Source: a virus. From it: a stretch of DNA of 64,000 nucleotides. This document shows positions 1 through 9,121 of the stretch, piece after piece. The DNA lies in IMG/VR virus record IMGVR_UViG_3300035698_010466, positions 1 through 64,000 of that record. One strand, 5' to 3'. Made by a program: the position numbers and the translations under genes. Each line of letters opens with the position of its first letter. Position 1 is the stretch's first letter. Under the pieces are notes generated by a model. That model had not been told where the DNA came from, ran no database searches, and worked only from the letters and a program-made list of their open reading frames with translations.

Positions 1-2
1 AT

Positions 3-695
3 GAGTTAACTCAAGATATCAACAAACTTATTCTTAACAGAATATTCCGTAATGGAGCACAAAATGCTAGTAACGCTAACAGTGTAGATTCATTGAATCT
101 ATGTGGTTATTATGTTATGTCAGGATCAGGTACTTCTGCTATTAATTTAGGTCCTGGAAATACAAGTAATGTTGATATATCATTAACTACTTCAAGTACT
201 CTTGTTGGACAAGGTGGTGAAACACAAGGTTCTATCCAACGTAGAATTCTTACTAAAATTTTAGCTGCATCTAACTTGATCGCAGTTCGTGGCCGTAGAG
301 GTCCTGCTACTTTCGCTGTAACATCTGGTGAAATTGCAACTGCTTTACAAGATATCGCAGGATGGGTGGCTTATCCACTTGCAAATACTGTTAACCAAGC
401 TGGTGGTTCTTTATATCCAGTTGGTTCTATTGCAGGTGTAACTGTTTATGTTGATCCTAATATGGCTTGGACTGACTATCGTGTTGCTATTGGCCGTAAA
501 GGTGATGGTAATTCTCCAGGTTTAGTATTCATGCCTTATTTAATGGCAGAATCTGTTGAGACAATTGCGGAAGGAACTATGGCTCCTAAGATCGCAGTTA
601 AATCTCGATTTACGCTAGTCGACGCGGGATTTCATCCCGAAACTATGTACTATACTTTAGGCTTCTCATTAGGTACAGGAGTAAGCTTAATATAG
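3..695 (+). CDS. 23: major capsid protein, C-terminal part (gp23 family)
   Basis: Shell-forming subunit of a T4-type head. The frame is open from the left edge, so the N-terminus lies outside the window and only about 230 residues are present. The visible part has the gp23 C-terminal order: a VYVDPN strand, then DYRVAIGRKGDG, then LVFMPYL, then a PKIAVKSRF strand, ending in TLGFSLGTGVSLI. In T4 this stretch carries the equivalent DP..GYKG..PY pattern. A rho-independent terminator follows 20 bases downstream, as expected for a highly expressed late gene. Family assignment is by pattern recognition; no other myovirus head protein fits as well. Confidence 0.85.
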   Translation, partial: ELTQDINKLILNRIFRNGAQNASNANSVDSLNLCGYYVMSGSGTSAINLGPGNTSNVDISLTTSSTLVGQGGETQGSIQRRILTKILAASNLIAVRGRRGPATFAVTSGEIATALQDIAGWVAYPLANTVNQAGGSLYPVGSIAGVTVYVDPNMAWTDYRVAIGRKGDGNSPGLVFMPYLMAESVETIAEGTMAPKIAVKSRFTLVDAGFHPETMYYTLGFSLGTGVSLI

Positions 696-717
696 AATAA
701 AATTTATTATAAAATTA

Positions 718-746
718 AAGGGTATCCAAATTGGGTACCTTTTTTT
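718..746 (+). terminator. rho-independent terminator after capsid gene
   Basis: GGGTATCC and GGGTACC pair around an AAATT loop, followed by a run of seven T. It lies directly downstream of the capsid stop codon and separates it from the homing endonuclease gene. Confidence 0.85.
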
Positions 747-768
747 AGTTTAAAACAATTTCTTTTCC

Positions 769-786
769 GAATATATAATATAAATA
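769..786 (+). promoter_or_regulatory. late-promoter-like box before homing endonuclease
   Basis: The box GAATATATAATATAAATA ends 11 bases before the ATG at 798. The same AT-only box recurs upstream of many genes here and contains the T4 late motif TATAAATA. Confidence 0.55.
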
Positions 787-797
787 ATAAGTAAGGC

Positions 798-2528
798 ATG
801 AAGAAATTAACAGAAATAAAAAAATTATATTTAGAAGGTTATCATATATCAGCAATGAATTATTTAAAAAATGAAATATATTTAGAAGAAATTTCTAAAA
901 TTTTAAATAAGTCTTTACCTTTAACAAAAATTGATAAAAATATGTATAAATATATGTTTATATATGATATTTATAAAATACCCATATGTAAATATTGTAA
1001 TATAAATAATTCTATATTTGTAAATAATAATACAGGATTTATAAATAGATGCGGATGCACAGAATGTATTAAACAACATAGATCTGACGCAATTAAAAAA
1101 GGTTGGAATAAAAAAGATAAAAATAAAATAGTTAAAAAAACACAAGAAACTAATATTAAAAGGTTCGGTGCTGTTTCAAATTTATCAAAAAATACTACTG
1201 CTAGAGATTATGCAATGAATAAATTGTATGATAAGTATAAAGTATATCATCCATCAAAAAGTAAAGAAATAATGAAAAAAAAGATGGATACTTTTAATGA
1301 TCGTTATGGTGGATTAGACATAGTTAATAATCCGAAAACAAAAAAAACAATTTATGAAAAATATAATGTTGAATATGCCGGAAGTAGTATAGAACTTTCT
1401 AAAAGGGGTGGATTTACACAATCTAATAAAAAATTTAAAGAATTAATCAAAAAAAGTGACATTATAGATATATCTGATATAACATACATGTATAATGATA
1501 ATAAATATTGGTTAAAATGTAAATGTAATAAATGTAACACTTATATTGATAATATACATAGGGTAACTTTAAATAGGGCTATAATTACAAAATCTACTAT
1601 TTGTGTTAAATGTAATCCTGATATTACTAAATATAGATCAAATAGTGAAAGGGAAATAACTGAATTTTTAAGAACTATAACAGATGCAGATATTTTAAAT
1701 AATAATCGTAAATTATTTAATACTGAAGTAGATATTATTATACCTAAATTAAAAATAGGTATTGAATTTAATGGATTATATTGGCATAGTGAATTTAGAA
1801 AAGGTCAAAATTATCATATAAATAAACATAATATTTTAAATAACAAAAACTATACTTTAATAATGATATGGGAAGATGACTGGAATAATAAAATTAAAAA
1901 GGAAATTATAAAATCTAGACTAACATATTTATTAAATAAAATTAAAACAAAAATATATGCTAGAAATACTTATATAAAAGAAATTAGTTATAAAGATGCA
2001 TCTAAATTTTTAAATGAAAATCATTTATATGGTTATACAAATTCTTCAATAAAATTAGGAATTTATCAACACGATAAATTACTTAGTGTTGCTACATTCG
2101 GAAGACCTCGTACATTTATTAGCGGTAAGAACAATAATTATTCTTATGAATTATATAGATTTGCAGTATTAAAAAATACTATAATAGTAGGTGGATTTAG
2201 TAAATTACTTACTTACTTCGATAAACATTATATGAAAAAAAACGAAACTATATTATCATATGTAGATAGAGATTGGACAAACAATAAAGAAAATACATAT
2301 AGTATTAGCAAATTTGAATTTGAAAAATTTACAACACCGGGTTATTGGTGGGTTATAAATGGATTACGACATAATAGATTTAATTTTACAAGATCAAAAA
2401 TTAAAGATATTAATGTCAATGAAACGGTTAATGAATATATGGAAAATAAAGGTGCATATAAAGTAGAAAGTAGCGGTAATTTAAAATTTGTATATACAAA
2501 GGGAATGTTATCGAATAAGAATATATAA
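798..2528 (+). CDS. Vsr-like homing endonuclease with Zn-finger N-terminus
   Basis: Free-standing homing endonuclease inserted between the capsid gene and downstream head genes. The N-terminal half has Cys pairs typical of small zinc fingers (CKYC, CGCTEC, CKCNKC, CVKC) and lysine-rich repeats with a R(F/Y)G motif. Around residues 305-375 lies a Vsr/I-Bth0305I-type nuclease core: an EVDIII strand, IEFNGLYWHSE, then LIMIWEDDW. A further domain at about 385-560 (YELYRFAV, GGFSKLL, YVDRDW, GYWW) is often attached to such phage endonucleases. It has its own promoter box and sits after a terminator, so it is transcribed separately. The target site is unknown; the neighbouring capsid gene is the obvious guess. 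Confidence 0.8.
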   Translation: MKKLTEIKKLYLEGYHISAMNYLKNEIYLEEISKILNKSLPLTKIDKNMYKYMFIYDIYKIPICKYCNINNSIFVNNNTGFINRCGCTECIKQHRSDAIKKGWNKKDKNKIVKKTQETNIKRFGAVSNLSKNTTARDYAMNKLYDKYKVYHPSKSKEIMKKKMDTFNDRYGGLDIVNNPKTKKTIYEKYNVEYAGSSIELSKRGGFTQSNKKFKELIKKSDIIDISDITYMYNDNKYWLKCKCNKCNTYIDNIHRVTLNRAIITKSTICVKCNPDITKYRSNSEREITEFLRTITDADILNNNRKLFNTEVDIIIPKLKIGIEFNGLYWHSEFRKGQNYHINKHNILNNKNYTLIMIWEDDWNNKIKKEIIKSRLTYLLNKIKTKIYARNTYIKEISYKDASKFLNENHLYGYTNSSIKLGIYQHDKLLSVATFGRPRTFISGKNNNYSYELYRFAVLKNTIIVGGFSKLLTYFDKHYMKKNETILSYVDRDWTNNKENTYSISKFEFEKFTTPGYWWVINGLRHNRFNFTRSKIKDINVNETVNEYMENKGAYKVESSGNLKFVYTKGMLSNKNI

Positions 2529-2545
2529 TAAAATAAAAATACATA

Positions 2546-3457
2546 ATGAATTTATTATCATACGAAAGTTATAAATTACTAAATGAATCTGTTAACTCAT
2601 TTGATGAAGATTTAGATAAGTTAGAGGAATCAATTGCATCAGTTATAACTAGTCCTATTAAATATTTAAAACTTAAGAAAAATGCTAAACAATATCAAAA
2701 GGCAGTAGTTCAAAAAGCTCTTGTAGCTGTTGATTACGAAAAGAAAAAAATAGCAGCAGGTACAGCTGACCCTAGGAAAAAGGAAGCCTTATTAGCCACA
2801 AAGAAAGCAAAGGATGATGCGGCTAATATTGCAGTTTCATCAAGTGCAGATAGAATGGAGGATTTAGCAACAACACCAGCTTTAAAGAATGTTAAATCTT
2901 ACGCTATGAATAAGGCAAAAATTGCAGCTGCTCAAACAATTATGAAAGTTGCTGATGCTGAAGAAACAAAACAACTTAAGCTTAAAATTAAAAATTTAGA
3001 TAAAAAGGCATCTGATGCTAAACAGGGATTAAATGATTATGAAAAAGATGCAAAGAAAACGGATAAGGTAAAGAAAGAAGAAACTCCTAAGGCTGATACT
3101 AAAAAGAAAGAAGAAACCCCTAAGGCTGATACTAAAAAGAAAGAAGAAACTCCTAAGGAAGATTCGATTGCAAAAATAGAAGCTGAGATCACAAGATTAA
3201 ATAAAAATACAGAAACCGAAAGAACTAAATTATCTAAATTTAAAAAAGATCTTGAAAAAGCAAAAACAGGTAGTTCATCAGATGAACAAATACAGACAAT
3301 AGAAAAAAGTATAGAAGATAGTATAGAAGATATTAATGGACTTAAGAAACTAGAATCTGATAATAAGAAAAAATTACAAGGACTACAAAAAGAATCAGTA
3401 TCTCATGTTGATGAATCTGTTGCTAATAAATTTAGAAGATTAAGAAATAATGCCTAA
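2546..3457 (+). CDS. Lys/Ala-rich coiled-coil protein, possibly head-targeted
   Basis: Function not recognised. The 303-residue product is highly charged and largely helical, with Ala/Lys-rich coiled coil at about 50-170 and 210-300. A short tandem repeat of KKKEETPKADT-type units lies at about 175-205. The N-terminus MNLLSYESYKLLNES resembles the capsid-targeting sequence of T4 internal proteins, and LNE|S would fit the gp21 protease rule (L/I)xE. With the capsid gene upstream, an internal head or scaffold-core role is my inference. It overlaps the next gene by 8 bases, so the two are probably co-translated. Confidence 0.7.
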   Translation: MNLLSYESYKLLNESVNSFDEDLDKLEESIASVITSPIKYLKLKKNAKQYQKAVVQKALVAVDYEKKKIAAGTADPRKKEALLATKKAKDDAANIAVSSSADRMEDLATTPALKNVKSYAMNKAKIAAAQTIMKVADAEETKQLKLKIKNLDKKASDAKQGLNDYEKDAKKTDKVKKEETPKADTKKKEETPKADTKKKEETPKEDSIAKIEAEITRLNKNTETERTKLSKFKKDLEKAKTGSSSDEQIQTIEKSIEDSIEDINGLKKLESDNKKKLQGLQKESVSHVDESVANKFRRLRNNA

Positions 3458-3986
3458 GAAAAAGAAGCGTAAGGCTAGAAAAATTTATACAAATTTATAC
3501 AAAGTCCGAAAAATGAATTTTGGGTGGCATCATAGGAAACATGGAATTCTTTTAACGAATTTACCTCAATCCAAACGACAATTACTTATAGATAACGGAT
3601 ATATGAAATGGCTTGAGTCTGATACTCAGGCCTTTGAAATTATTTTTAAAGATGTTGATTTTGAAAATTGTGAAAAGAATCCTAATAAAATGTTATGGAA
3701 TCCTTATAGAGAATCTATGTCAACCATTAAAGAATTAACAGCAGATTCAAATATTTTAGATTGGAATTGTGCAATATGTAAGGTTGATATCAAAGCCAGA
3801 GTCGGTTCAAAGAATATTGAAAATTTTGTATGTAAAATATGTTCTAATGCACATAATTCTACAAATAAATTTGTAGATCAGCGTATACTCAGTTCTTCTA
3901 TTGATTTTACGCAACATTGTAAGTATTTATTGAAAAAAGAACAACGAGAGTTTTTAAATTATGTTAAGAAATTATCTAAAGTTTAA
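3450..3986 (+). CDS. small zinc-ribbon protein of unknown function
   Basis: Not recognised. The 178-residue product starts with a very basic tail (MPKKKKRKARK) that could bind nucleic acid or DNA packed in the head. It contains a probable zinc ribbon near residues 107-131, with CAIC and CKIC separated by about 20 residues. The start overlaps the end of the upstream gene, which implies translational coupling. Its last 15 bases overlap the end of the convergent gene at 3972-4772. No catalytic motif is visible. Confidence 0.65.
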   Translation: MPKKKKRKARKIYTNLYKVRKMNFGWHHRKHGILLTNLPQSKRQLLIDNGYMKWLESDTQAFEIIFKDVDFENCEKNPNKMLWNPYRESMSTIKELTADSNILDWNCAICKVDIKARVGSKNIENFVCKICSNAHNSTNKFVDQRILSSSIDFTQHCKYLLKKEQREFLNYVKKLSKV

Positions 3987-4772
3987 TGCTCGTTTTAATG
4001 TAATTTTAGTAAATACAGTTAAGTTGCTATAAGGAGATGCATTAAGAACTTCAATATGTTTACTTTTAAGTTCTTCTGATAATATTTTGAATCCAGGTAT
4101 AAATTGATCAGTGTAAATTCTATCAGAGGTTGCAGCTACTGGATATCCTTCGTGAAAATGACTTTTGTTTCCATTATTACCCATATCAAATCCTAATAAG
4201 ATAATTCTATTAGCTCCTAAATGATATGCAAGATTAATTGCTGCATAACCACTATTATTTCCATGAGCTAATGCATCAGGTTGATTTTCTAATCCAAATG
4301 TTTTACCCTTTCTTAAAATTTTGATATTGCCTGTATAATCTCTATGATCTCTGATTGTAATTTTTTCACAATCCAACTCATCAATATCTTTCTTATACCA
4401 CCCATAAAATCTAGAATCAGTCCAATATAAGTATTGTGCATTTGTGTATGAATATATTGCTTTATTAATTGCAATAACTTTTTTACCTGCTAATTGGTTA
4501 AAATCAAATCCTGATAATGAAGGGCCACCTCCAAGTAAAAATATAGTTTCACCTGACCATATTGGTTTAATTTTCGAGTATTGAACTTTCGGTCCATTTT
4601 TTGGTTTTCTTGACATAGTATATTTACCTGGATTTAATGTAGGAGCATTAGATGATCTAGTACGAATTTTGTTAATAGTTTTTTCACCATGCTGTACTTT
4701 AGATACACTATTTACCGTCTCAATTTTCGTTTGTGATTGTTGCTTATGAAGTTTTCTAATTATTCTTTTCAT
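3972..4772 (-). CDS. DUF115-like Rossmann protein
   Basis: The only convincing protein gene on the minus strand. After a basic 55-residue leader it has a glycine-rich nucleotide-binding loop (FLLGGGPSLSGFD), VIAINKAI, YWTDSRF, the GNNSGYAAINLAYHLGA helix and ILLGFDMG, ending with HFHEGYP. This order is that of the DUF115/MptE-like family, which in bacteria is linked to surface glycan or flagellin modification. A related protein fused to a second domain is encoded at 55853-57346, so the window holds two copies. Its orientation opposite to all neighbours suggests separate acquisition. Enzymatic activity is unproven. Confidence 0.7.
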   Translation of the reverse strand: MKRIIRKLHKQQSQTKIETVNSVSKVQHGEKTINKIRTRSSNAPTLNPGKYTMSRKPKNGPKVQYSKIKPIWSGETIFLLGGGPSLSGFDFNQLAGKKVIAINKAIYSYTNAQYLYWTDSRFYGWYKKDIDELDCEKITIRDHRDYTGNIKILRKGKTFGLENQPDALAHGNNSGYAAINLAYHLGANRIILLGFDMGNNGNKSHFHEGYPVAATSDRIYTDQFIPGFKILSEELKSKHIEVLNASPYSNLTVFTKITLKRALNFR

Positions 4773-4841
4773 ATAAGTATTTTTTTATTTATTCTTATTA
4801 AACTTCTTCTTATTTTTCAATATAAAAATAAACTTATTTTT

Positions 4842-5078
4842 ATGAGAAATATTCAAAATATTCTTCTTACTGAAAAATATAGACCTAAAAATTTAAATGA
4901 TTTAATTACACCAGCTCGAGTTGGTGAAAAGTTATCAAAGGGTGTATATCAACATTTATTGCTATATGGGAGTCCAGGCACTGGCAAATGCGTTTGTGGG
5001 GATACATTAATTAAAGTAAAAAATAAAAAAACTGGTGAAATTATAGAAACTAATATTAAAGATTTTCATAATTTATAA
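4842..5078 (+). CDS. 44: clamp loader large subunit N-extein plus split-intein N fragment
   Basis: First piece of a fractured gp44-type clamp loader ATPase (AAA+, loads the sliding clamp during replication). The ATG at 4842 gives MRNIQNILLTEKYRPKNL, the usual RFC/gp44 opening. The P-loop GSPGTGK is reached at codon 49, and directly after Lys the sequence turns into an intein N-terminus: CVCGDTLIKV (block A) and 19 more residues before the stop. The N-intein is only 29 residues, so the break lies between blocks A and B, an atypical split position. The matching C piece starts at 6258. Function requires trans-splicing between Lys49 and the Thr encoded at 6606. Confidence 0.88.
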   Translation: MRNIQNILLTEKYRPKNLNDLITPARVGEKLSKGVYQHLLLYGSPGTGKCVCGDTLIKVKNKKTGEIIETNIKDFHNL

Positions 5079-5114
5079 TAATTTTACCCTGGACAACCAT
5101 ATTTAATTCATTTT

Positions 5115-5130
5115 ATAAATATATAAAATA
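5115..5130 (+). promoter_or_regulatory. late-promoter-like box before intein-gap endonuclease
   Basis: ATAAATATATAAAATA lies 3 bases before the ATG at 5134. A transcript from it would have almost no leader. The box gives the inserted endonuclease expression independent of the interrupted clamp loader gene. Confidence 0.5.
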
Positions 5131-5133
5131 AAA

Positions 5134-6252
5134 ATGATTTATTATTATAAAAGTAAATATTTTGACAGTATGATTACACCTATTTGTAATATATGTGGTC
5201 ATGATCTTGTAATAAAATATGGGTATAAAAAAAATACTATTATTAAATGTTCTAATAGTAATTGTAATACCAATGTTAAAAATGTTAAGCGTATAATTTT
5301 ATATAAAGCTTTTTTACCAAAATATTTTGTCGAAGAATATAAAAAAACTTTAAATAACTTAAAATATAGTAGACCTAATTCAAAAGAATATTGGTTAAAA
5401 AAAGGTTATTCTGAAGAAGAAGCAAAAGAAAAAGTTAGCAAGATACAAAGACAAAATTCAAAAAAAGTTAAAAATAGATTTGTTCCATCACATAAAAATT
5501 TGTTAGCATTAGGATATTCATCGGATGAAATTAATAATATGCAATTATTGCCTAACTCAATAGAGTATTGGTTAAAGAAGGGCAACACTGAAAATGAAGC
5601 AAAAGAAAACATACGTATCTTTCAAACTAAAATGTCTAATAAATTTAAAGAAAAGCGAAAGTTACACCCTGAACAATATAAAGATATTTATTTAATGAAT
5701 ATTGAATATTGGTTAAAAAAAGGTTATTCAAAAAGGGAAGCAAAAGAAAAAGTTAAAGAACGACAAACAACATTTTCTTTAGATATATGTATAAAGAAAC
5801 ATGGTAAAGAAAGAGGTATTGAAATATTTAACGAACGTCAAAAAAAATGGCAAAACGCATTACGAAAAAATTTCGAGAAAGAAGGTGATGGTAGGTCTTT
5901 ACAAAGTAAATGGGCAAATAATTTAATTAAAAAAATATGTGAAGAATTCAATATAGAAATTCCTAAAAAAGAAAAATGGATAAATGGTGGAGATATCAGG
6001 TGTTCATATGATTTTACATATAAGAAAAAAATTATAGAATTTAATGGGGATTATTGGCATGGTAATCCTAATCTTTATAATGAAAATGATAAAATTATAA
6101 ATCAATTAGTAAAAGAACGATGGGAATATGATACTCGTAAAATAGATTTAGCTAAAAGTAGAGGATATGATGTATTAGTTATATGGGAATATGATTATAA
6201 TAATCATCCAAATTTAACATTTAAGAAATGTATAAAATTTTTAAAAAATTAA
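5134..6252 (+). CDS. Vsr-like homing endonuclease in the split-intein gap
   Basis: Free-standing nuclease lying between the two clamp loader pieces. A zinc ribbon (CNIC, then CSNSNC) opens the protein. Three copies of a EYWLKKGYSEEEAKEKV-type helical repeat follow at about residues 75, 148 and 190, probably DNA-binding. The C-terminal 90 residues hold a Vsr/EDxHD-type core: DIRCSYDF, IIEFNGDYWHGNP, then RGYDVLVIWEYDY. Endonucleases of this I-Bth0305I-like family were first described in just such fractured split-intein genes. The likely target is an uninterrupted clamp loader P-loop. Its stop lies 5 bases before the ATG of the C piece. Confidence 0.85.
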   Translation: MIYYYKSKYFDSMITPICNICGHDLVIKYGYKKNTIIKCSNSNCNTNVKNVKRIILYKAFLPKYFVEEYKKTLNNLKYSRPNSKEYWLKKGYSEEEAKEKVSKIQRQNSKKVKNRFVPSHKNLLALGYSSDEINNMQLLPNSIEYWLKKGNTENEAKENIRIFQTKMSNKFKEKRKLHPEQYKDIYLMNIEYWLKKGYSKREAKEKVKERQTTFSLDICIKKHGKERGIEIFNERQKKWQNALRKNFEKEGDGRSLQSKWANNLIKKICEEFNIEIPKKEKWINGGDIRCSYDFTYKKKIIEFNGDYWHGNPNLYNENDKIINQLVKERWEYDTRKIDLAKSRGYDVLVIWEYDYNNHPNLTFKKCIKFLKN

Positions 6253-6257
6253 AAATA

Positions 6258-7421
6258 ATGAAAAAATTTATAGAAAGTAAAAGCATTAGTAATTATCAAG
6301 TTTTAACAGATACTGGTTGGGTTGATATTGAAATGTCTCATAAAACAATAAAATATAATCTTTGGTTAATTGAAACTAAAGATAATATTATCTTAAAGGG
6401 AGCTGATAATCATATTGTATTTAATGAAAATTACGAGGAAGTTTTTATTAAAGATTTAAACCCTAATGATTATATACTTACTGATGTGGGAATTTCTAGT
6501 ATTAAAAATATAATAAAGCTTGATACTGAAGAAGAAATGTATGATTTAGAATTGTCTAATGATTCAAATCATAGGTACTATACAAATGGAATTCTTTCAC
6601 ATAATACAAGTGCAGCAAAAGCATTAGTTAATCATTTTGATTTGCCATCACTTTATATTAATGCATCAACAGATACTTCAGTTGATATTGTACGTAATAG
6701 AATTACAGATTTTTGCGCAAATCGTTCAGTAATGCATGAACCTGGAAAAATGAAAGTAATTATTCTTGATGAAATTGATGGAGTATCAGATCAATTTTTT
6801 AAAGCATTAAGGGCAACTATGGATCAATTTGCTAAAAATGCAAGATTTGTAGCAACATGCAATTACATTAATAAAGTACCTGTTCCAATTCAATCTAGAT
6901 TTGAATTAATTGATTTTGACTTCACGAAAGAAGAAGAAACTGAAATCATGAAAAAGTATATAATTCGAATTTTACAAATATGTAAAGAAGAAAATATAAA
7001 CATCGAAAAACATGCCGCAGTTGAATTAGTAAAAAGGAAATTTCCAGATTTAAGAAATATGCTTAATACAATACAAGGATTTAAATCACAAGCTAAAGAT
7101 ATCGTAACTGTTGAAGATATCAAAAAATTTAATTCAATTTATAAAGATATTTATGATCTTGCACTAGATAAAACAGACCCTGTGAAAAATTATAAATACA
7201 TGGTATCGAATTATTCTAATAAAATCGATGATGTATTATCAAGTTTAGGCGCAGAGTTCATTGAATATATTCAAGTAGAACGACCAAATTATATTTCATT
7301 TATACCACAAATAGTTGTAACCGTTGCAAAATATCAATCACAACGTTATGTTGTTATAGATCCAGTTATTTCTATGTTGGCGTGCATCTACTCTATCCAG
7401 GATATTGTCAATGGAAATTAG
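6258..7421 (+). CDS. 44: split-intein C fragment plus clamp loader C-extein
   Basis: Second piece of the fractured gp44. Residues 1-116 are intein: block B (NIILKGADNHIVF), block F (EEMYDLELSNDSNHRYYTNG) and the C-terminal junction LSHN. The +1 extein residue is Thr, so splicing restores GSPGTGKTSAAKAL, a perfect P-loop. The C-extein then shows Walker B VIILDEID, sensor 1 ATCN and the SRF arginine-finger region, followed by the collar domain. The joined protein would be 49 + 271 = 320 residues, close to T4 gp44 at 319. An upstream in-frame start at 6228 is less likely because it lies inside the endonuclease gene. Confidence 0.9.
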   Translation: MKKFIESKSISNYQVLTDTGWVDIEMSHKTIKYNLWLIETKDNIILKGADNHIVFNENYEEVFIKDLNPNDYILTDVGISSIKNIIKLDTEEEMYDLELSNDSNHRYYTNGILSHNTSAAKALVNHFDLPSLYINASTDTSVDIVRNRITDFCANRSVMHEPGKMKVIILDEIDGVSDQFFKALRATMDQFAKNARFVATCNYINKVPVPIQSRFELIDFDFTKEEETEIMKKYIIRILQICKEENINIEKHAAVELVKRKFPDLRNMLNTIQGFKSQAKDIVTVEDIKKFNSIYKDIYDLALDKTDPVKNYKYMVSNYSNKIDDVLSSLGAEFIEYIQVERPNYISFIPQIVVTVAKYQSQRYVVIDPVISMLACIYSIQDIVNGN

Positions 7422-7461
7422 TAGATAAGCTTTCAAAATATTGAAAAACTTGTTATTATTA

Positions 7462-7469
7462 TATAAATA
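7462..7469 (+). promoter_or_regulatory. T4-type late promoter TATAAATA
   Basis: Exact TATAAATA nine bases upstream of the RNase H start codon, matching the T4 late -10 element read by gp55-type sigma factors. A gp55-like gene is present at 47526. Confidence 0.55.
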
Positions 7470-7477
7470 TTATACAT

Positions 7478-8701
7478 ATGAAAAAGAATGGAAGACATAC
7501 ATTTGTAATTGATGGTAATTATTTTTTGTTTAGAACATTACATATATTACCTCATCATACAAAGGCTAAAGAACTTTTAGCAGATAATGAAGCATGCGAA
7601 GCTTATATAAGAAAACTATCAATTGATTTTGCATATCAAATTCGTTTATTTGAAGGTTTAATTGATAATGTAGTTTGGACTGTGGATTCACGATCATGGA
7701 GAAAGGATTTTTATCCAGAATCTGATTATAAAGGAAATCGTAAACAAGATAGTAATCTTAATTGGGATAATTTTGTAAGGATGACAGAAGAATTTATTTC
7801 AATTCTTAAAAAACATGGAGTAATAATTTCAAAAATTGATGGAGCAGAAGGTGATGATTTAATATATGCATGGAATACTGAATTGTTAGCAAATAATAAA
7901 TCTGTAATTATGCTTACTGGAGATAGGGACCTTGCGCAACTAGTTAATAAAAATGAAAATGGTAATCATACGATTATGTTTTCACCAGCCCATAAAAAAT
8001 TCTATGTTTATCAAGGATTTACTGAGTGGCTAAATACTGACTTAGTTATAGAAGAGACAAATGTTGATATCTTTAATGTATCAAAATCTCAAATTTCACC
8101 TGAAAATCAATCTAAGAAATTAATTTCTGACGTTATAAAAAAGAAAAAGGCAGAAGTTTTAGAAATTAATTCAGAAGAATTTCGTTTACAGAAAGTTCTG
8201 ATGGGTGACAGTGGTGATAATGTTGCACCAGCTTATTGGTACATATTGAACAAAAGAAGATATGGAATAAGTGAAAAGAAGGCTAATCTAATTATTTCGG
8301 AATTCAAAAAAATACATGGAGAAGTATCTCATATGTATTTTTATAATGATGATTATATTAAAGATTTTGCAAATATTTTAATTCGCGTAATGAATGTAAA
8401 ATATATGAGCAGAGAACAGATAATAGCAAATCTTAAATTAAATGTTAATTTAATGGTGTTATCAAAAAGATCAATACCTGCAGGTATTTTGGATGAAATG
8501 TTTTCGTCAGTTGAATCTAATCTTAATTTTAAAGGATTACAATTAAAAAATGTTTCAAATATTAAACAACTTTTAGAAGGAACTAAATATTATACTGGAG
8601 ATAGCTCTATTAATATAACATCTAAAATCTTTAAGAATGAAAAGGATGATAGTAATGATTTTTCATTTATTAAGAAAAATAAAAAAGAAAAATTATTTTA
8701 A
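7478..8701 (+). CDS. rnh: RNase H, FEN1-type 5' nuclease
   Basis: Removes RNA primers from Okazaki fragments at the fork (T4 rnh family). The N-terminus FVIDGNYFLFR carries the first acidic residue. SDYKGNRK is the arch motif, DGAEGDDLIY and MLTGDRDL give the remaining PIN-domain acids, and LMGDSGDNV gives the second metal site with the helix-hairpin-helix region after it. Its 407 residues exceed T4 RNase H (about 305) because of an insert at about 200-240 and a longer C-terminus. The last residues (FSFIKK) could be a clamp- or SSB-binding tail. It follows the clamp loader, as expected for a replication block. Confidence 0.9.
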   Translation: MKKNGRHTFVIDGNYFLFRTLHILPHHTKAKELLADNEACEAYIRKLSIDFAYQIRLFEGLIDNVVWTVDSRSWRKDFYPESDYKGNRKQDSNLNWDNFVRMTEEFISILKKHGVIISKIDGAEGDDLIYAWNTELLANNKSVIMLTGDRDLAQLVNKNENGNHTIMFSPAHKKFYVYQGFTEWLNTDLVIEETNVDIFNVSKSQISPENQSKKLISDVIKKKKAEVLEINSEEFRLQKVLMGDSGDNVAPAYWYILNKRRYGISEKKANLIISEFKKIHGEVSHMYFYNDDYIKDFANILIRVMNVKYMSREQIIANLKLNVNLMVLSKRSIPAGILDEMFSSVESNLNFKGLQLKNVSNIKQLLEGTKYYTGDSSINITSKIFKNEKDDSNDFSFIKKNKKEKLF

Positions 8702-8704
8702 AAT

Positions 8705-9121
8705 ATGTTAAAATTATTTGATTATATTAAGGTACTATTTGGAAAGGATGAGGATTGGGATAAAGTTTCCAATTATGATAAATCTAAGAACGCGTTCATG
8801 ACAACACGTTTTATGTGCATTAAGTTTCCTATTCAAGCAAATTTATTTAACCATCTTAAAATAGATCCAGTAGGACAGGCTGAGTCATGGCGGATGCTTA
8901 CTTCAAAATTTAACAGAGTTCCAGGTTTTATTTATACTAAAGTAAGGAAAACTCCAAAGAAGACTGAATGGAAACCAAATCCTGAAGCAGTTTCGGTTTA
9001 TATGAAACTTAATGAGATCGGTGAACGTGAATTTAATGAAGCATTAAAATTTGATTTAAAACAAGTAAAGAAAGCAATAGATATATTGGAAACCCAAATT
9101 AAAAACAATGTTGATAGATAG
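8705..9121 (+). CDS. small protein, possible clamp loader small subunit (gp62)
   Basis: 138 residues, not firmly recognised. The segment FMTTRFMCIKFPIQANLFNHL resembles the conserved 'xxNRxxSxxP' region of phage clamp loader small subunits. Its position just after gp44 and RNase H would suit gp62, but the similarity is weak and based on memory of the family only. Start is 3 bases after the RNase H stop; the end overlaps the next ORF by 14 bases, so the three genes form one operon. The C-terminal third is helical and charged. No enzyme motif is visible. Confidence 0.55.
   Translation: MLKLFDYIKVLFGKDEDWDKVSNYDKSKNAFMTTRFMCIKFPIQANLFNHLKIDPVGQAESWRMLTSKFNRVPGFIYTKVRKTPKKTEWKPNPEAVSVYMKLNEIGEREFNEALKFDLKQVKKAIDILETQIKNNVDR

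Noticed and set aside
4737-4841. Upstream in-frame extension of the clamp loader N piece
   Set aside because: It would overlap the minus-strand gene start and adds hydrophobic residues absent from gp44; ATG 4842 gives the family N-terminus.
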